Source of the DNA: an uncultured Christensenellaceae bacterium
Lineage (GTDB): Bacteria; Bacillota; Clostridia; Christensenellales; Pumilibacteraceae
Assembly: GCA_910587025.1 (NCBI GenBank)
Contig: CAJUKR010000001.1
Span: forward strand, 1-64,000
DNA: 64,000 nt
Direction: 5' to 3'
Of this stretch, positions 34,764-44,437 are shown piece after piece. The notes below the pieces were generated by a model. The model was not told the DNA's origin. It did not search any database and saw only the letters and a program-made list of their open reading frames with translations. A program made the position numbers and the translations under genes. The first letter of the stretch is position 1. Each line of letters starts with the position of its first letter.

Positions 34764-34960
34764 CAATACAGACCGAATACGGTTTGCAACGCAGAGAACA
34801 AGTCGGTCAGCATATCGATAACGAGTAGCAGCACAATAACCAAGCCCGTAAGCGTAACAAGCGTCGCTATTTCGTCCTTGTCCGATTTTTTTAAGATCTG
34901 ATTGACTATTGCGGTCAACAGTCCGACTGCTGCGATTTTGAAAATTATATCTATATTCAT
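34763..34960 (-). CDS. spoIIIAC: Stage III sporulation protein AC
   Basis: This small 65-residue membrane protein has two helices. It begins MNIDIIFKIAAVGLL and contains KKSDKDEIATLVTLTG between the helices, both typical of the family. The ATG overlaps the spoIIIAB stop by one base (TAATG). Confidence 0.93.
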   Translation of the reverse strand: MNIDIIFKIAAVGLLTAIVNQILKKSDKDEIATLVTLTGLVIVLLLVIDMLTDLFSALQTVFGLY

Positions 34961-35439
34961 TACCAAAACAAAACTGCAAGCAACAAACCGAGTAAAAAAC
35001 CGAGCTTGACGCACGACTTCCCCAGTTTGTTGTATTTGCTCTCCGAAGCCTCCCGATATTCTTTCAGTTTGAGTCTGTTATTCTCGTTTGCGCATTTTTC
35101 GGCTACGGAATTATATGTGCCGAGCGCCCCGAACATACCGTCGACGAAAACAAATTCACTTTTTGACAAATACCCAGACGGTAATTCTTTTTTATCCCCC
35201 GACATAGTGCTTACGGCGGCGGCAAGCTGTCTGGACAATAACGACGATTTCGTTTCGTACGAGGACAGCATTTTGGGAACGGTATCGAGCGTAAACGTCA
35301 GATTGGACGAAAATCGCAACAGCAAATCATCGAGCTCGACGAAATATTCCTTTCTGACTTTGAAGTATTTGCCGACGGCAAAACCCGCCAAAGTACAGGA
35401 AACCGTAAGAATAACGCAAAGCAGAAGTTTATCGGACAT
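34960..35439 (-). CDS. spoIIIAB: Stage III sporulation protein AB
   Basis: This 159-residue protein has an N-terminal membrane helix, a helical cytosolic or intermembrane stretch starting KVRKEYFVELDDLLLRFSSN, and a C-terminal hydrophobic helix (LGFLLGLLLAVLFW). The fold resembles the GspF-type half of secretion platforms. It overlaps spoIIIAA by 11 nt. Confidence 0.92.
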   Translation of the reverse strand: MSDKLLLCVILTVSCTLAGFAVGKYFKVRKEYFVELDDLLLRFSSNLTFTLDTVPKMLSSYETKSSLLSRQLAAAVSTMSGDKKELPSGYLSKSEFVFVDGMFGALGTYNSVAEKCANENNRLKLKEYREASESKYNKLGKSCVKLGFLLGLLLAVLFW

Positions 35440-36358
35440 ACACTTTTTCCAGTGACGAATCGTACGTTTCCGCTATATGACCGTTTCCGAAATCGTCGGA
35501 CAAAAAATAATAGCGTTCGAACAGTCCGTAGCGCACGATGTCGTCGGTAAACGCGCGGCGGCGGAAATTATCCGGCGAAGACGAATGCGCGGACGCTATT
35601 ACGGAGATGCCGCAGCCTACGGCTTCCCGCAGAATACCGATATCGTTCGCGCCGAATATTTCGTCCGTTATTATTACGTCCGGTCGCATGCTTCTGACCG
35701 CGCATTCGAAAGCGTGAGCCTTACTGCTTCCGGTGATAACGTCGGTATGCGTGCCCACATCCATTCCGTCGCGCCCGTCGCATACGCAGGCTATCTCTCC
35801 GCGTTCATCGGCAATAAGTACGTTAGGTGCGCTTCCGAGCTCGGACAACTGCCGCGCAATGTCCCGAAGCATGGTCGTTTTACCCGCGCCTGGCGGCGAA
35901 ACTATCAACGCGCGGCAATGATTTCTTACTATGTCACTCATAATACCCGTCGCGCAGCCCTTGATTTCGTGGGGTATGCGAATATTCAACGAGCTGTAGT
36001 TTTTTACCGTAACGATCTTTCCGCCGTCGGTAACGACTTCTCCGCACACTCCGAGTCTGAGTCCGCCCGCAAGAGTTATATAACCTCTGACGATATCGTC
36101 GTTGTAAGCATATACGGAATGTTCGGACGCCGCCACCACCGCGTCGCGGATATCCTCACACGAAGCCGTAAAAGCAAGCTCGCAAGACGATGATACGCCG
36201 CGTTCGGTAAGATATGCCGACTTATTGTTATAACGCACGCAGACGGGTTTCCCCGCCCTGAGCCTGATCTCCTGCAGTTTCTCGGCATCGAGGTTGTCCG
36301 CAATCGAATTGAATACGGCAACCGGCAAAAGTTTTTTTAAGCGCGCGATATCGAACAT
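35429..36358 (-). CDS. spoIIIAA: Stage III sporulation protein AA (AAA ATPase)
   Basis: This 309-residue ATPase of the secretion type powers the feeding-tube channel. Walker A is VSPPGAGKTTMLRDIARQL near residue 152; the Walker B-like block is RPDVIITDEIFG near residue 218. The N-domain begins LKKLLPVAVFNSIA and contains GYITLAGGLRLGVCGEVV near residue 110. The ATG has no Shine-Dalgarno and lies 5 nt after a sigma-E-like -10 box (36364-36371). Confidence 0.95.
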   Translation of the reverse strand: MFDIARLKKLLPVAVFNSIADNLDAEKLQEIRLRAGKPVCVRYNNKSAYLTERGVSSSCELAFTASCEDIRDAVVAASEHSVYAYNDDIVRGYITLAGGLRLGVCGEVVTDGGKIVTVKNYSSLNIRIPHEIKGCATGIMSDIVRNHCRALIVSPPGAGKTTMLRDIARQLSELGSAPNVLIADERGEIACVCDGRDGMDVGTHTDVITGSSKAHAFECAVRSMRPDVIITDEIFGANDIGILREAVGCGISVIASAHSSSPDNFRRRAFTDDIVRYGLFERYYFLSDDFGNGHIAETYDSSLEKVYVR

Positions 36359-36363
36359 ATCAC

Positions 36364-36392
36364 ATTATATTTTGAGTGAAATAAGGCTATGA
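36364..36392 (-). promoter_or_regulatory. Candidate sigma-E promoter for the spoIIIA operon
   Basis: TCATAGC (36386-36392), a 14-nt spacer and AATATAAT (36364-36371) fit the sigma-E pattern at 5/7 and 6/8 places, with the same spacing as the spoIIM-like promoter. spoIIIA is a sigma-E operon in Bacillus. The ATG follows after 5 nt. Confidence 0.5.
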
Positions 36393-36401
36393 CGAATCGA
36401 C

Positions 36402-36442
36402 AAAAAAAGTGCCGAAAGCGAATCATTGCTTTCGGCACTTTT
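36402..36442 (-). terminator. Rho-independent terminator after efp
   Basis: A perfect 15-bp stem (36405-36419 with 36428-36442) and an 8-nt loop are followed by a T run on the minus strand. The other strand also has T at the end of its stem, but no plus-strand gene is near. Confidence 0.92.
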
Positions 36443-36457
36443 ATAAACGAATATTTT

Positions 36458-37015
36458 TTATTTTACTCTGGACATATAGATACCCGTTCTCGTATCGACG
36501 CGGATCTTATCTCCGATATTGATAAAGAGCGGAACCTGTATAGCCGCGCCGGTTTCGAGCGTTGCGGGCTTATTGCCTGCTTTGGAAGTATCGCCCTGAA
36601 TACCCGGCTCGGTTTCCGCAATGGTAAGCTCTACGAAGTTAGGCGGCTCGACGCTGAACGGCACGCCCTTGTAAGCCTGGATCGATACCATCATTTCGGG
36701 AATGATATACTGAAGCGCGTCACGGCACTCGTCGATATTTATATCGATCTGCTCGAAAGTTTCGGGCTCCATGAAATGACAAAAATCATCGTCAGCATAA
36801 AGGAACTGATAATCATGGGTTTCGATCTTGGCATCGAGAAATTTCTCGGTGGGGTTGAAAGATTCCTCGAGTACCTGACCCGTCACGACATTCTTATACT
36901 TTGTTCTGACGAAAGCCGAGCCTTTGCCCGGTTTTACATGCTGGAAATCAACTACGCGGAATACTTTACCGTCTTTCTCGAACGTAGTGCCTTTTCTGAA
37001 ATCGCCTGCTACCAT
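36458..37015 (-). CDS. efp: Translation elongation factor P
   Basis: EF-P relieves ribosome stalling at polyproline stretches. The 185-residue protein has three beta domains; the tip of domain I shows [11 protein letters not shown], whose lysine (about residue 32) is the place that is modified in several bacteria. The C-terminal [17 protein letters not shown] is typical. AAGGAG lies 6 nt before the ATG and a consensus promoter sits upstream, so it can be expressed independently of pepP. Confidence 0.97.
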   Translation of the reverse strand: MVAGDFRKGTTFEKDGKVFRVVDFQHVKPGKGSAFVRTKYKNVVTGQVLEESFNPTEKFLDAKIETHDYQFLYADDDFCHFMEPETFEQIDINIDECRDALQYIIPEMMVSIQAYKGVPFSVEPPNFVELTIAETEPGIQGDTSKAGNKPATLETGAAIQVPLFINIGDKIRVDTRTGIYMSRVK

Positions 37016-37054
37016 AAAATTCTCCTTGGATTCATTCGGTAAAAATGAGGTTTC

Positions 37055-38098
37055 TTATATTATAAGGGTTTTTCCGTAATTTGTCAAGTTCTCTATACCG
37101 TCTTTTTTAATTACGACCATATCTTCTATGCGAATTCCTCCGAATCCCTCGATATATAATCCGGGTTCTACGGTAACTACCGCATTCTCGGGCAAAGGAA
37201 GATCGTTACGAAGCGCAAGCACGGGCAACTCGTGTATATCTATCCCGACGCCGTGTCCGAGCGAATGTCCGAACTCTTTATCGTAGCCGTTCGCACGGAA
37301 GAACTCGCGCGCCATATTGTCGGCTTCCTTCCCGGTCACGCCCGCTTTAAGATGTTTGAGCACATACTGCTGCGCGGAAAGCACGAGCAAATACAGATCG
37401 TTTACACGCGAACCGGGATCGCCCAGACAGAACGTACGCGTCATATCCGAACGGTAGCCGTTCTTTACCGCGCCTATGTCGAGAAGGATTATGTCCCCTT
37501 TCGCAAGTTTTCTGTTCCCCGGCGTATGATGACAGTCCGCGGAGTTTTCGCCGAAAGCCACAATATTGTCGAACGCAAGACTGTCGGCGCCGTGCATAAG
37601 AAACTGATAAGTCAATTCCGCATCGAGTTCGCGCTCTGTCATTCCGACTTTAACCGCAGTCAACGCTTTATTAAGCGCGCTTTCCGCAATACTCTGCGCC
37701 GCCTTGATCTCGGAAATCTCATCGTCCGTTTTTACGATGCGAAGTTCCGTCAATACAGAGCCTATAGGCTTCAGTTCGAATTCTTCGAATGCTTTTTCCA
37801 TTGCGCGATGCTCTGCGACGCTGACGCATTCGTCTTCGTAACCTATCGAAGAAAAACGGCGTTCGGAACATAATTTTGCTATATCGCCGTAAAGATGTTC
37901 CGCGTCGGTGATCGCGACTTCGCAATCGTTCGAAACCGATTTCGCGGCAACCGCATAACGGAAGTCGGTAAACAGATATTTTCCGTTTTCGGTAAGAACG
38001 ACCGCGCCGAACGAACTTTCGAATCCCGTAAAATAGAATCTGTTGCTCAAGCTCGTGACGATCAATGTGTCATAATTTTCAAATAATTCTTTATACAT
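37055..38098 (-). CDS. pepP: Xaa-Pro aminopeptidase, M24B family
   Basis: This 347-residue dinuclear metallopeptidase removes the N-terminal residue before proline. The pita-bread domain ligands are visible: DIGAVKNGYRSDMTR (two Asp), SLGHGVGIDIHELP (His), TVEPGLYIEG (Glu) and GGIRIEDMV (Glu). The N-terminal creatinase-like domain spans about residues 1-120. The pepP-efp-spoIIIA order is conserved in Firmicutes. It overlaps the endonuclease IV-like gene by 8 nt. Confidence 0.94.
   Translation of the reverse strand: MYKELFENYDTLIVTSLSNRFYFTGFESSFGAVVLTENGKYLFTDFRYAVAAKSVSNDCEVAITDAEHLYGDIAKLCSERRFSSIGYEDECVSVAEHRAMEKAFEEFELKPIGSVLTELRIVKTDDEISEIKAAQSIAESALNKALTAVKVGMTERELDAELTYQFLMHGADSLAFDNIVAFGENSADCHHTPGNRKLAKGDIILLDIGAVKNGYRSDMTRTFCLGDPGSRVNDLYLLVLSAQQYVLKHLKAGVTGKEADNMAREFFRANGYDKEFGHSLGHGVGIDIHELPVLALRNDLPLPENAVVTVEPGLYIEGFGGIRIEDMVVIKKDGIENLTNYGKTLII
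37059..37087 (-). promoter_or_regulatory. Consensus sigma-A promoter for efp
   Basis: TTGACA (37082-37087) and TATAAT (37059-37064), both perfect, are 17 nt apart on the minus strand. They lie in the last codons of pepP and give a leader of about 35 nt. Confidence 0.85.
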
Positions 38099-38951
38099 AG
38101 TTCAATCTCTCCGCCGCGACGATCATGTCGCGCATGATTGCCGCATCTTCAGCCATTGTACCGTCCGACTCGCATACGATGTAAGGAGTCAATCTGTATT
38201 CGCTTATGAGTTTTGCCAATCCTTCGAACTCGGGGCCGTATTTATCGTCGGCGAATGTAAGATGCTTTAATTCGCCCTTATTGCCGTACATGATCTTCGA
38301 AAAATGGATGTGCATATTAAAAGTCTTTTCGTCGCCGAGTTTGTCTGCGGTATAATCGATTATTCGCTTATAATCGTCATAACCCTTCAGTCCGCCGAGC
38401 GTATACGAATTGATATGCCCGAAATCGAAGCACGGATACAGACGCTTGTCGAGAGTACAAAAATCGACCACTTCTTCTACCGTGCCGATCTGATTCATTT
38501 TGCCCATCGTCTCGGGACAGAGTATGAAATCGAAATCCAGATCGGACAAACTTTCAATCAGCCGAGCGATATTGCGCTTCGCTCTCTCCACGGCGTCACG
38601 TCTCTCCGCCTTTCCGCACGACGCGGGATGAAACACGGTACGCTTTCCGCCGAACATGTGTTCGGCAAGCACGGAACTTCTGATATAACCGAAAGATTTT
38701 TCGATCATATCGTCGTCCGGATTTGCGAAATTGGTATAATACGGAGCGTGCGAACTGATCTCGACGCCGTAGCGCGCGAACTCCGCGCCTATCTCTGCCG
38801 CTGACTCTTCCTTGATATTCACACCGCGACCGAACGAATATTCGAATGCGTTCAATCCGCGTTCGGCGATCCATCCTGCCGCTTCCTTTGTTCGCGTATG
38901 TCCTTCCGCATAAAACGAAAGCGAGTTTCCGCTCGGACCTATTTTCAACAT
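38091..38951 (-). CDS. Endonuclease IV-like TIM-barrel protein
   Basis: This 286-residue protein resembles the apurinic endonuclease IV / xylose isomerase-like TIM barrel. Metal-binding positions of the family can be picked out: ISSHAPYYTNFA, TVFHPASCG, LCPETMGKMNQIG, CFDFGHINS and HIHFSK. These match the Nfo pattern, but overall similarity to true Nfo seems low, so the substrate is open. I prefer the ATG at 38949-38951, 11 nt after AAGGAG; a GTG 12 nt earlier would sit on top of that site. It overlaps ribF by 7 nt. Confidence 0.8.
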   Translation of the reverse strand: MLKIGPSGNSLSFYAEGHTRTKEAAGWIAERGLNAFEYSFGRGVNIKEESAAEIGAEFARYGVEISSHAPYYTNFANPDDDMIEKSFGYIRSSVLAEHMFGGKRTVFHPASCGKAERRDAVERAKRNIARLIESLSDLDFDFILCPETMGKMNQIGTVEEVVDFCTLDKRLYPCFDFGHINSYTLGGLKGYDDYKRIIDYTADKLGDEKTFNMHIHFSKIMYGNKGELKHLTFADDKYGPEFEGLAKLISEYRLTPYIVCESDGTMAEDAAIMRDMIVAAERLNYV

Positions 38952-39829
38952 ATATCGGTCCACTCCTTATCTCTGTTTATAGTCGTAACGAGTTCATCTG
39001 CGGTTGCGAATTTTTTTATCGGACGGAGATATTTATGGAAATAGACCGTCAGTTCGTTGCCGAGCAGATTATCGGACGCAAAATCGATGATATTTGTTTC
39101 CACGGCAAATTTATTCTGCAAAAACGTAGGTCGCGAGCCGTAATTCGTTACCGAGCGATATCGCTTGCCGCCGATCTCCGCATACGTACCGTACACGCCG
39201 CGTTTGATTTCCATCATATCTATCGGAAGATCGAGATTAAGCGTCGGTATGCCTATTCCGCGCCCTCTGCCGTCGCCGCTCGTAACGCATCCTCGTATGT
39301 GATATTTCATTCCGAGCAACTTCCCCGCCGAATCCATGTTACCCGATTTCAGAAACGCTCGTATGGTAGTGCTTGAAACACGAACGCCTTCGAAATCGAC
39401 GAGAGGCATAACCGTCAGGGAAATTCCTTTCGCATCGCATAGACTGCCGAGCACCGAAACGTCGCAACGATCCGAACCGAACGTATAGTTTTCACCGCAA
39501 ACCAAATCGCGGACGTTATAAGTTTCGGTCAGTCTGTCGAAGAATTCGCGTCCCGTCAATGACGATATGCGACAAAAATACAACAAAACGCACAACTCCG
39601 CGCCGCACGCTTCGAGCAGACGTTTCTTTTCGGCGAAATCGTAAATGGATTCTTTACCGAGCAAACTGTCGGCAAAGGTCAATGCGCACGCCGTAGTTCC
39701 GTGTTCGGCGGAAAGTCGTTTGACCTCGCTTAAAAGCGTTCTGTGTCCGAGATGAACGCCGTCGAAATTACCCAAAGCTACGGATATTTCTCCGCCGAAA
39801 GATTTTCCGAATTCCAATGATCGTATCAT
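38945..39829 (-). CDS. ribF: Bifunctional riboflavin kinase / FAD synthetase
   Basis: It makes FMN and then FAD from riboflavin. The 294-residue protein has an N-terminal nucleotidyltransferase domain with ALGNFDGVHLGHRTLL near residue 18-32 and a VSSTTIRAFLKSG block near residue 150. The C-terminal flavokinase domain shows GRGRGIGIPTLNLD and KRGVYGTYAEI. The usual truB-ribF order is kept; the gap to truB is 6 nt. Confidence 0.95.
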   Translation of the reverse strand: MIRSLEFGKSFGGEISVALGNFDGVHLGHRTLLSEVKRLSAEHGTTACALTFADSLLGKESIYDFAEKKRLLEACGAELCVLLYFCRISSLTGREFFDRLTETYNVRDLVCGENYTFGSDRCDVSVLGSLCDAKGISLTVMPLVDFEGVRVSSTTIRAFLKSGNMDSAGKLLGMKYHIRGCVTSGDGRGRGIGIPTLNLDLPIDMMEIKRGVYGTYAEIGGKRYRSVTNYGSRPTFLQNKFAVETNIIDFASDNLLGNELTVYFHKYLRPIKKFATADELVTTINRDKEWTDIC

Positions 39830-39835
39830 GAAGCG

Positions 39836-40684
39836 TCAGTCCTCTTTCAACCAGGTAGTTATTCCGATCCCCCTGTCGCCGCGCGATGCGATACCGAGAA
39901 GTTCGCCCCTGCAGTACAGTACAAACTTTCCGTCCGGCGCGTCGGCGCAGTCGAGCGGCACGCCGCTCGTCGCTTTTTTATATAAAGCATCGTCGGCTTC
40001 GTACTTCGGCAACGCGGCAAGCGCCGCGGACAAAGGTATTACGTCGTCTGCCGTAAGATCTTCCGGACGCACAGACTTGTCCGAATAAAAATTCCCGCAC
40101 CGAGTACGTTTTATCGACGTCATAACGGCAAGCGAACCCAGCTTTTCGGCAAGGTCGCGGCATACGCTTCTTACGTACGTTCCCGCGGAACAATCCATAC
40201 GAAACAGATATTCATTGTCCCCGACTCTACGGACAAGCTCGAGCGAATTTACGAATACGCGCGATGTTTTGAGCTCGGGCACTATTCCCGCGCGCGCCAA
40301 TTTATATGCCCTTACGCCACCTACGGACTTCGCGCTGTAGGCGGGCGGCAACTGATCGATTTCACCGGTCATGCCCGGTAATGCCGCAACTATTTCGGCT
40401 TCGCCAGGCAAAATATCGGTACGCGCCGTTTCCACGCCCGTCGAGTCGATCGTATCAGTCATAACGCCGAAACGAAATGTCGCTTCATAGGTCTTCGATT
40501 TGCCGAGAAAGTAATCGAACAGTCTCGTGCCTTTCCCGACGCCCATTAGCAGCACGCCTTCCCCCATCGGATCGAGAGTGCCCATATGTCCTACCGCGCG
40601 CGTGCCGAGCGCCTTTCGCACTTTGCCGACCACGGCGGACGACGACATACCCGAAGGCTTGTAAATGTTTACTATTCCGTTCAT
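39836..40684 (-). CDS. truB: tRNA pseudouridine-55 synthase
   Basis: It makes pseudouridine 55 in the T loop of tRNAs. The 282-residue protein has the catalytic motif GHMGTLDPMGEGVLLMGVG near residue 35-53, with the nucleophile Asp, and downstream QLPPAYSAKSVGGVRAYKLA and DCSAGTYVRSVCRDL blocks. A C-terminal PUA-like part follows from about residue 230. It overlaps nrnA by 4 nt. Confidence 0.96.
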   Translation of the reverse strand: MNGIVNIYKPSGMSSSAVVGKVRKALGTRAVGHMGTLDPMGEGVLLMGVGKGTRLFDYFLGKSKTYEATFRFGVMTDTIDSTGVETARTDILPGEAEIVAALPGMTGEIDQLPPAYSAKSVGGVRAYKLARAGIVPELKTSRVFVNSLELVRRVGDNEYLFRMDCSAGTYVRSVCRDLAEKLGSLAVMTSIKRTRCGNFYSDKSVRPEDLTADDVIPLSAALAALPKYEADDALYKKATSGVPLDCADAPDGKFVLYCRGELLGIASRGDRGIGITTWLKED

Positions 40685-41625
40685 GCTTCGTCCGTATCGC
40701 GAACGGCTTTCAGTATCTTTTCGATGACTTCTTCTTTCAAGCCGAAAATGCGACAGCCCGAAGCGAATTTATGTCCGCCGCCGCCGAACACTTTTGCGAT
40801 CTCGTCGACGTTGCGACCGCGACTGCGAAAACTGACCTTGAACTCCTCGGACTTTTCTTCGCAAATACTGACGCCTATCTCCACACCTTTTACCGCAATG
40901 GCATAATCGATAAGCCCTTCCGTATCGTTCGCTTCCAGTCCGACGCTTTCGAGCATTTCCGCCGTAACGGCTATCAGCGCGACTTTGCCGTCGAGATAAT
41001 AGCGCATGGACTCGATCGATTTTGCGATAAGTTCGGTCTTTTTTCTGCTTCTGCTACGATATAATGCCGTCGCCAGTCCGTAAGTGTCCGCGCCGAAAAG
41101 CGAAAGCTTATACGCGGTTTCGAGCACTTTCGGAGTGGTGTTGCTATGCATAAAATGTCCCGTATCGGTAGACAAACCCATATAAAGATAATCGGCAATC
41201 ACCGCGTCGATTTCTCCCGTCGGCTCGAGCAAATCGAAAACAAGTTCGCAAGTGCTCGACGCATCGGCGTCTACGATATTATGGTCGCCGAATCCGCCGT
41301 GCCCGCGATGATGGTCGATCCAAGCCGTTTCCTTGGCCGATTTATAAAAGCCCTCCATACGTCCGATGCGATCGCGCGCGCCGCAATCGACAGCGATAAA
41401 AAGATCGTACGACTTACGGGTTATGCGGTTGAACACCTCGGAATAGCGTATGAAAGAATACGATTCCGGAAGAGGCGAAGGACTGCCGACGTCGACTATT
41501 TTACCCTTTCGCTTGCAATATTCACGCAATGCAAAAGCAGACCCAAGGCAATCGCCGTCGGGTCTGACGTGCCCTATAATGAGGATACTTTCCGCTCTGT
41601 CAATTGCCCCGATTATGGGATTCAT
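40681..41625 (-). CDS. nrnA: DHH-family phosphoesterase (NrnA-like)
   Basis: NrnA-type enzymes hydrolyse nano-RNAs and 3'-phosphoadenosine 5'-phosphate. The 314-residue protein shows the DHH-domain motifs IGHVRPDGDCLGS, AVDCGAR, WIDHHRG (the DHH motif itself) and DADASSTCELV, with the DHHA1 C-terminal motif VFGGGGHKFASG. Its start lies inside the end of rbfA, using an AAGGAG site 10 nt upstream. The rbfA-nrnA-truB order is standard. Confidence 0.94.
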   Translation of the reverse strand: MNPIIGAIDRAESILIIGHVRPDGDCLGSAFALREYCKRKGKIVDVGSPSPLPESYSFIRYSEVFNRITRKSYDLFIAVDCGARDRIGRMEGFYKSAKETAWIDHHRGHGGFGDHNIVDADASSTCELVFDLLEPTGEIDAVIADYLYMGLSTDTGHFMHSNTTPKVLETAYKLSLFGADTYGLATALYRSRSRKKTELIAKSIESMRYYLDGKVALIAVTAEMLESVGLEANDTEGLIDYAIAVKGVEIGVSICEEKSEEFKVSFRSRGRNVDEIAKVFGGGGHKFASGCRIFGLKEEVIEKILKAVRDTDEA

Positions 41626-41959
41626 GCTCCGCTATCTCCTTCAAAATAGAGTCGATCCTGCGTCCGTACTGTTCGGAAGAGTCGATCTTGAATACAAGCG
41701 ACGGCACCGTGCGCATCGACTTCAATGCTACAGACAACTCATGCCTGATAAATCCGGCCGACGCATTGAGCGCCGCAACCGTCTTATCGCAGTCGTCAAG
41801 CGTACTTATATACAACGTCGCATACTTAAGATCCTTGGATACCGTGACGCCGGTAATTGTCGCAAGCGGCGAAACATCGGGATTGCGCAATTTGTCGCGC
41901 ATGATCACCGACACGCATTTCTGTATTTCGCTTGCCGTCCTGTCTGTTTTATAACTCAT
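41600..41959 (-). CDS. rbfA: Ribosome-binding factor A
   Basis: RbfA helps 16S rRNA maturation of the 30S subunit. The 119-residue protein has a KH-type fold with the conserved VTVSKDLKYATLYIST block near residue 48 and the AAGFIRHELSVALKSMRTVPSLVF stretch (only part quoted elsewhere) near residue 80. It overlaps infB by 4 nt and nrnA by 26 nt. Confidence 0.95.
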   Translation of the reverse strand: MSYKTDRTASEIQKCVSVIMRDKLRNPDVSPLATITGVTVSKDLKYATLYISTLDDCDKTVAALNASAGFIRHELSVALKSMRTVPSLVFKIDSSEQYGRRIDSILKEIAEHESHNRGN

Positions 41960-44436
41960 TTTATACGTTCCGTCGTATACGCTTCGATCTCGTCGTCGAG
42001 AACAAAGTCATTGAAGCCGTCTACGGAAATACCGCATTCAAAGCCCGCAGCAACCTCTTTCGCATCGTCTTTGAAACGCTTGAGCCCGCTTAACGTTCCC
42101 TCGTATACCGTGTCGCCCTTGCGCTTGACAAGTATTTTAGCGCCGCGCTGCAACTTACCGTCGAGAACATACGAGCCCGCCACCACGCCGACGCTCGAGA
42201 TCTTGAATATGTTTCTGACCTGAGCTTTGCCGAGATATACTTCCTGATACTTGGGCTCGGTCATTCCGTTCATTGCCGCTTCGACCGCATCGAGAGCGTC
42301 GTAAATTACGCTGTAAGTATTTACGTTAATCTTGCTGTGATCGGCGATTATGCGCGCTTCCGCGTCGGGTTTTACGTTGAAACCTATAACCATTGCGTTC
42401 GTAACTTCCGCAAGCATCATATCCGACTTGTTTATCGTGCCTACGCCGCAATGAACGACGGATACTTTGACTTCTTCGTTGACGAGCTTGGAAATCGAAC
42501 TTCTGAGCGCTTCCGCGGAACCCTGCACATCGGCTTTAATAATAACGTGCAGATCTTTGAGCGTATTCATATCGAACGTCATTGTCGACGTTTCGCCGGC
42601 ATGGGCAATCTTATCCTTTTCGATTCTGCCGTCGGCGATCTCTTTCGCCGTCTTTTCGTCGTCGACTACCCACATATCGTCGCCCGCATTGGGCACACCG
42701 GAAAGACCCGTCACCGAAACCGCCGCGGAAGGAAGCGCCGTCTTGACGAGTTTTCCGTTAGGATCGGTCATCGTTCTGATCTTACCGTAGGTCGTTCCGC
42801 AAACAACGGCGTCGCCCTGCTTGAGCGTTCCGTTACGCACAAGTATGGTAGCGACGGGACCTTTGCCCTTATCGAGCCTTGCTTCGACAATCGCGCCGCG
42901 CGCCTTTCTGTTCGGATTCGCTTTATAATCTTTGTAATCCGCAAGGAAAAGAATTTCCTCGAGCAGTGTATCTATGCCCTGATTCTTCTTTGCCGAAATG
43001 GGAACCATTCTGACGTCGCCGCCCCACTCGTCGGAAATAACGCCCTGAACGGAAAGTTCCTCTTTGATCTTATCTATATTCGCCGTCGGCTTATCGACCT
43101 TGTTGATCGCCACGATCATGGGAACGTTTGCCGCTTTGACATGAGATATTGCCTCGACCGTCTGCGGCTGAACGCCGTCGTCCGCCGCCACGACAAGGAT
43201 TACTATATCCGTGACTTTCGCGCCGCGCGCGCGCATTTCCGTAAACGCTTCGTGTCCGGGCGTATCGAGGAACGTAATAAGACGCTTTTTCTTCTCATAC
43301 TCCCACGTTACGGAATACGCGCCGATATGCTGCGTTATTCCGCCCGCTTCGCCGCTGACGACGTTTGTTTTTCTTATTGCGTCGAGCAGGCTCGTCTTAC
43401 CGTGGTCTACGTGACCCATGACGGTAATTACGGGAGGACGCGAAACAAGATCGCTCTCGTTATCCGCCTCGTCGTGCAATGCCTCGGCAAGCTCTTCCTG
43501 CGACTGCGCGACCTTTCTTTCGAGCGTGATACCGAACGAGTCCGCTACGAGGAAAAGCGTGTCGAAATCAACGACGGAATTTATCGACGTAACGGGTGCG
43601 CCGCCCATCATAAGCATTTTCTTCATGATCTCCTGCGCCGGTACGCCGATCATCTCGCTGAGCTGTTTTACCGTAACCTGCGAAGTCGTGATCGTTACAT
43701 TATCGATCACCTTCGGTTCCACCGCAGTCTGTTCGTTCTTCTTCTTGTTTTTGAGCTTACGAACTCTGATTCTGTCGTCGTCTATATCTTCCTGTATAAA
43801 GCCCTTACGAATAAGCGTGCGCTTTGTCATCGCCTTCTTTTCTTCGTATTTTGCGGGCTCTTTTTTCTTGTCTTTATCCGAAGTCTTTCTCGTCTTTGCA
43901 ACAGAACTTACCGTGGGAGGAGGTGTGGTCGTTCTGGGCGACGAGGGTCTGGGCGCGCCTGCGCCCGCAGACTGAGGACGTGAACCGGGATAAGGTCTTC
44001 CGCCCGGAGCAGAAGGCGTTCGCGGACGTCTGGGAGGATCCTGACGAAGATTGACAACGCCTTTAACGTAGCTCGGGATATTATCTATGCGCTTGGTCTT
44101 GATCGCAGCGACGCCTGCCGCGGGCTTTTCGGGCGCGGGAGCGGGCGACGGTTCTTCGACTTTTTTCTCCGCAGGCTTTTCGGGCGCGGGAGCGGGCGAC
44201 GTATCCTGTTTGATCTCCGTCTGCCGACTCGCCTGTTCCGCCTGCGCGGCGGCTTCCGCCGCATTGCGAAATTCGACAGCCGCTTCCCTGCATGCGGAGA
44301 ATACCGTGCTTATGCGACCGTACGCTTTTTCGAGTTCCGCACGATATGCCAAAAATTCACCGTTCGCACTTGTCTGTGCGATCAGTTTTTTAAGACCGTC
44401 CAAAGAAAATTTCGATTGTTTTTGTTCCTGTGCCAT
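41956..44436 (-). CDS. infB: Translation initiation factor IF-2
   Basis: IF-2 is the GTPase that places initiator tRNA on the ribosome. The 826-residue protein has a low-complexity N-terminal part (about 45-200, rich in P, A, E and K), an IF2_N domain near residue 245, then the G domain with [15 protein letters not shown] near residue 338, DTPGHEAF and NKVDKP. Domains II to IV follow, the last being [15 protein letters not shown] to the end. The linker contains a 28-bp direct DNA repeat. The start lies 2 nt after the ylxQ stop, with GGAGGT 5 nt upstream. Confidence 0.97.
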   Translation of the reverse strand: MAQEQKQSKFSLDGLKKLIAQTSANGEFLAYRAELEKAYGRISTVFSACREAAVEFRNAAEAAAQAEQASRQTEIKQDTSPAPAPEKPAEKKVEEPSPAPAPEKPAAGVAAIKTKRIDNIPSYVKGVVNLRQDPPRRPRTPSAPGGRPYPGSRPQSAGAGAPRPSSPRTTTPPPTVSSVAKTRKTSDKDKKKEPAKYEEKKAMTKRTLIRKGFIQEDIDDDRIRVRKLKNKKKNEQTAVEPKVIDNVTITTSQVTVKQLSEMIGVPAQEIMKKMLMMGGAPVTSINSVVDFDTLFLVADSFGITLERKVAQSQEELAEALHDEADNESDLVSRPPVITVMGHVDHGKTSLLDAIRKTNVVSGEAGGITQHIGAYSVTWEYEKKKRLITFLDTPGHEAFTEMRARGAKVTDIVILVVAADDGVQPQTVEAISHVKAANVPMIVAINKVDKPTANIDKIKEELSVQGVISDEWGGDVRMVPISAKKNQGIDTLLEEILFLADYKDYKANPNRKARGAIVEARLDKGKGPVATILVRNGTLKQGDAVVCGTTYGKIRTMTDPNGKLVKTALPSAAVSVTGLSGVPNAGDDMWVVDDEKTAKEIADGRIEKDKIAHAGETSTMTFDMNTLKDLHVIIKADVQGSAEALRSSISKLVNEEVKVSVVHCGVGTINKSDMMLAEVTNAMVIGFNVKPDAEARIIADHSKINVNTYSVIYDALDAVEAAMNGMTEPKYQEVYLGKAQVRNIFKISSVGVVAGSYVLDGKLQRGAKILVKRKGDTVYEGTLSGLKRFKDDAKEVAAGFECGISVDGFNDFVLDDEIEAYTTERIK
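44123..44150 (-). repeat. Direct repeat, copy 1, in the infB linker
   Basis: This 28-bp unit encodes part of SPAPAPEKP in the IF-2 linker. An identical copy lies at 44174-44201. It is an in-frame internal duplication in a low-complexity region. Confidence 0.9.
44174..44201 (-). repeat. Direct repeat, copy 2, in the infB linker
   Basis: Identical to 44123-44150, with a start-to-start spacing of 51 bp (17 codons), so slippage here would keep the reading frame. Confidence 0.9.
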
Positions 44437-44437
44437 A

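Noticed and set aside
42337..43983. Long open frame on the plus strand opposite infB
   Set aside because: It is a reverse-strand shadow of the infB reading frame, rich in R, H and Y, with no ribosome site or recognisable domain.
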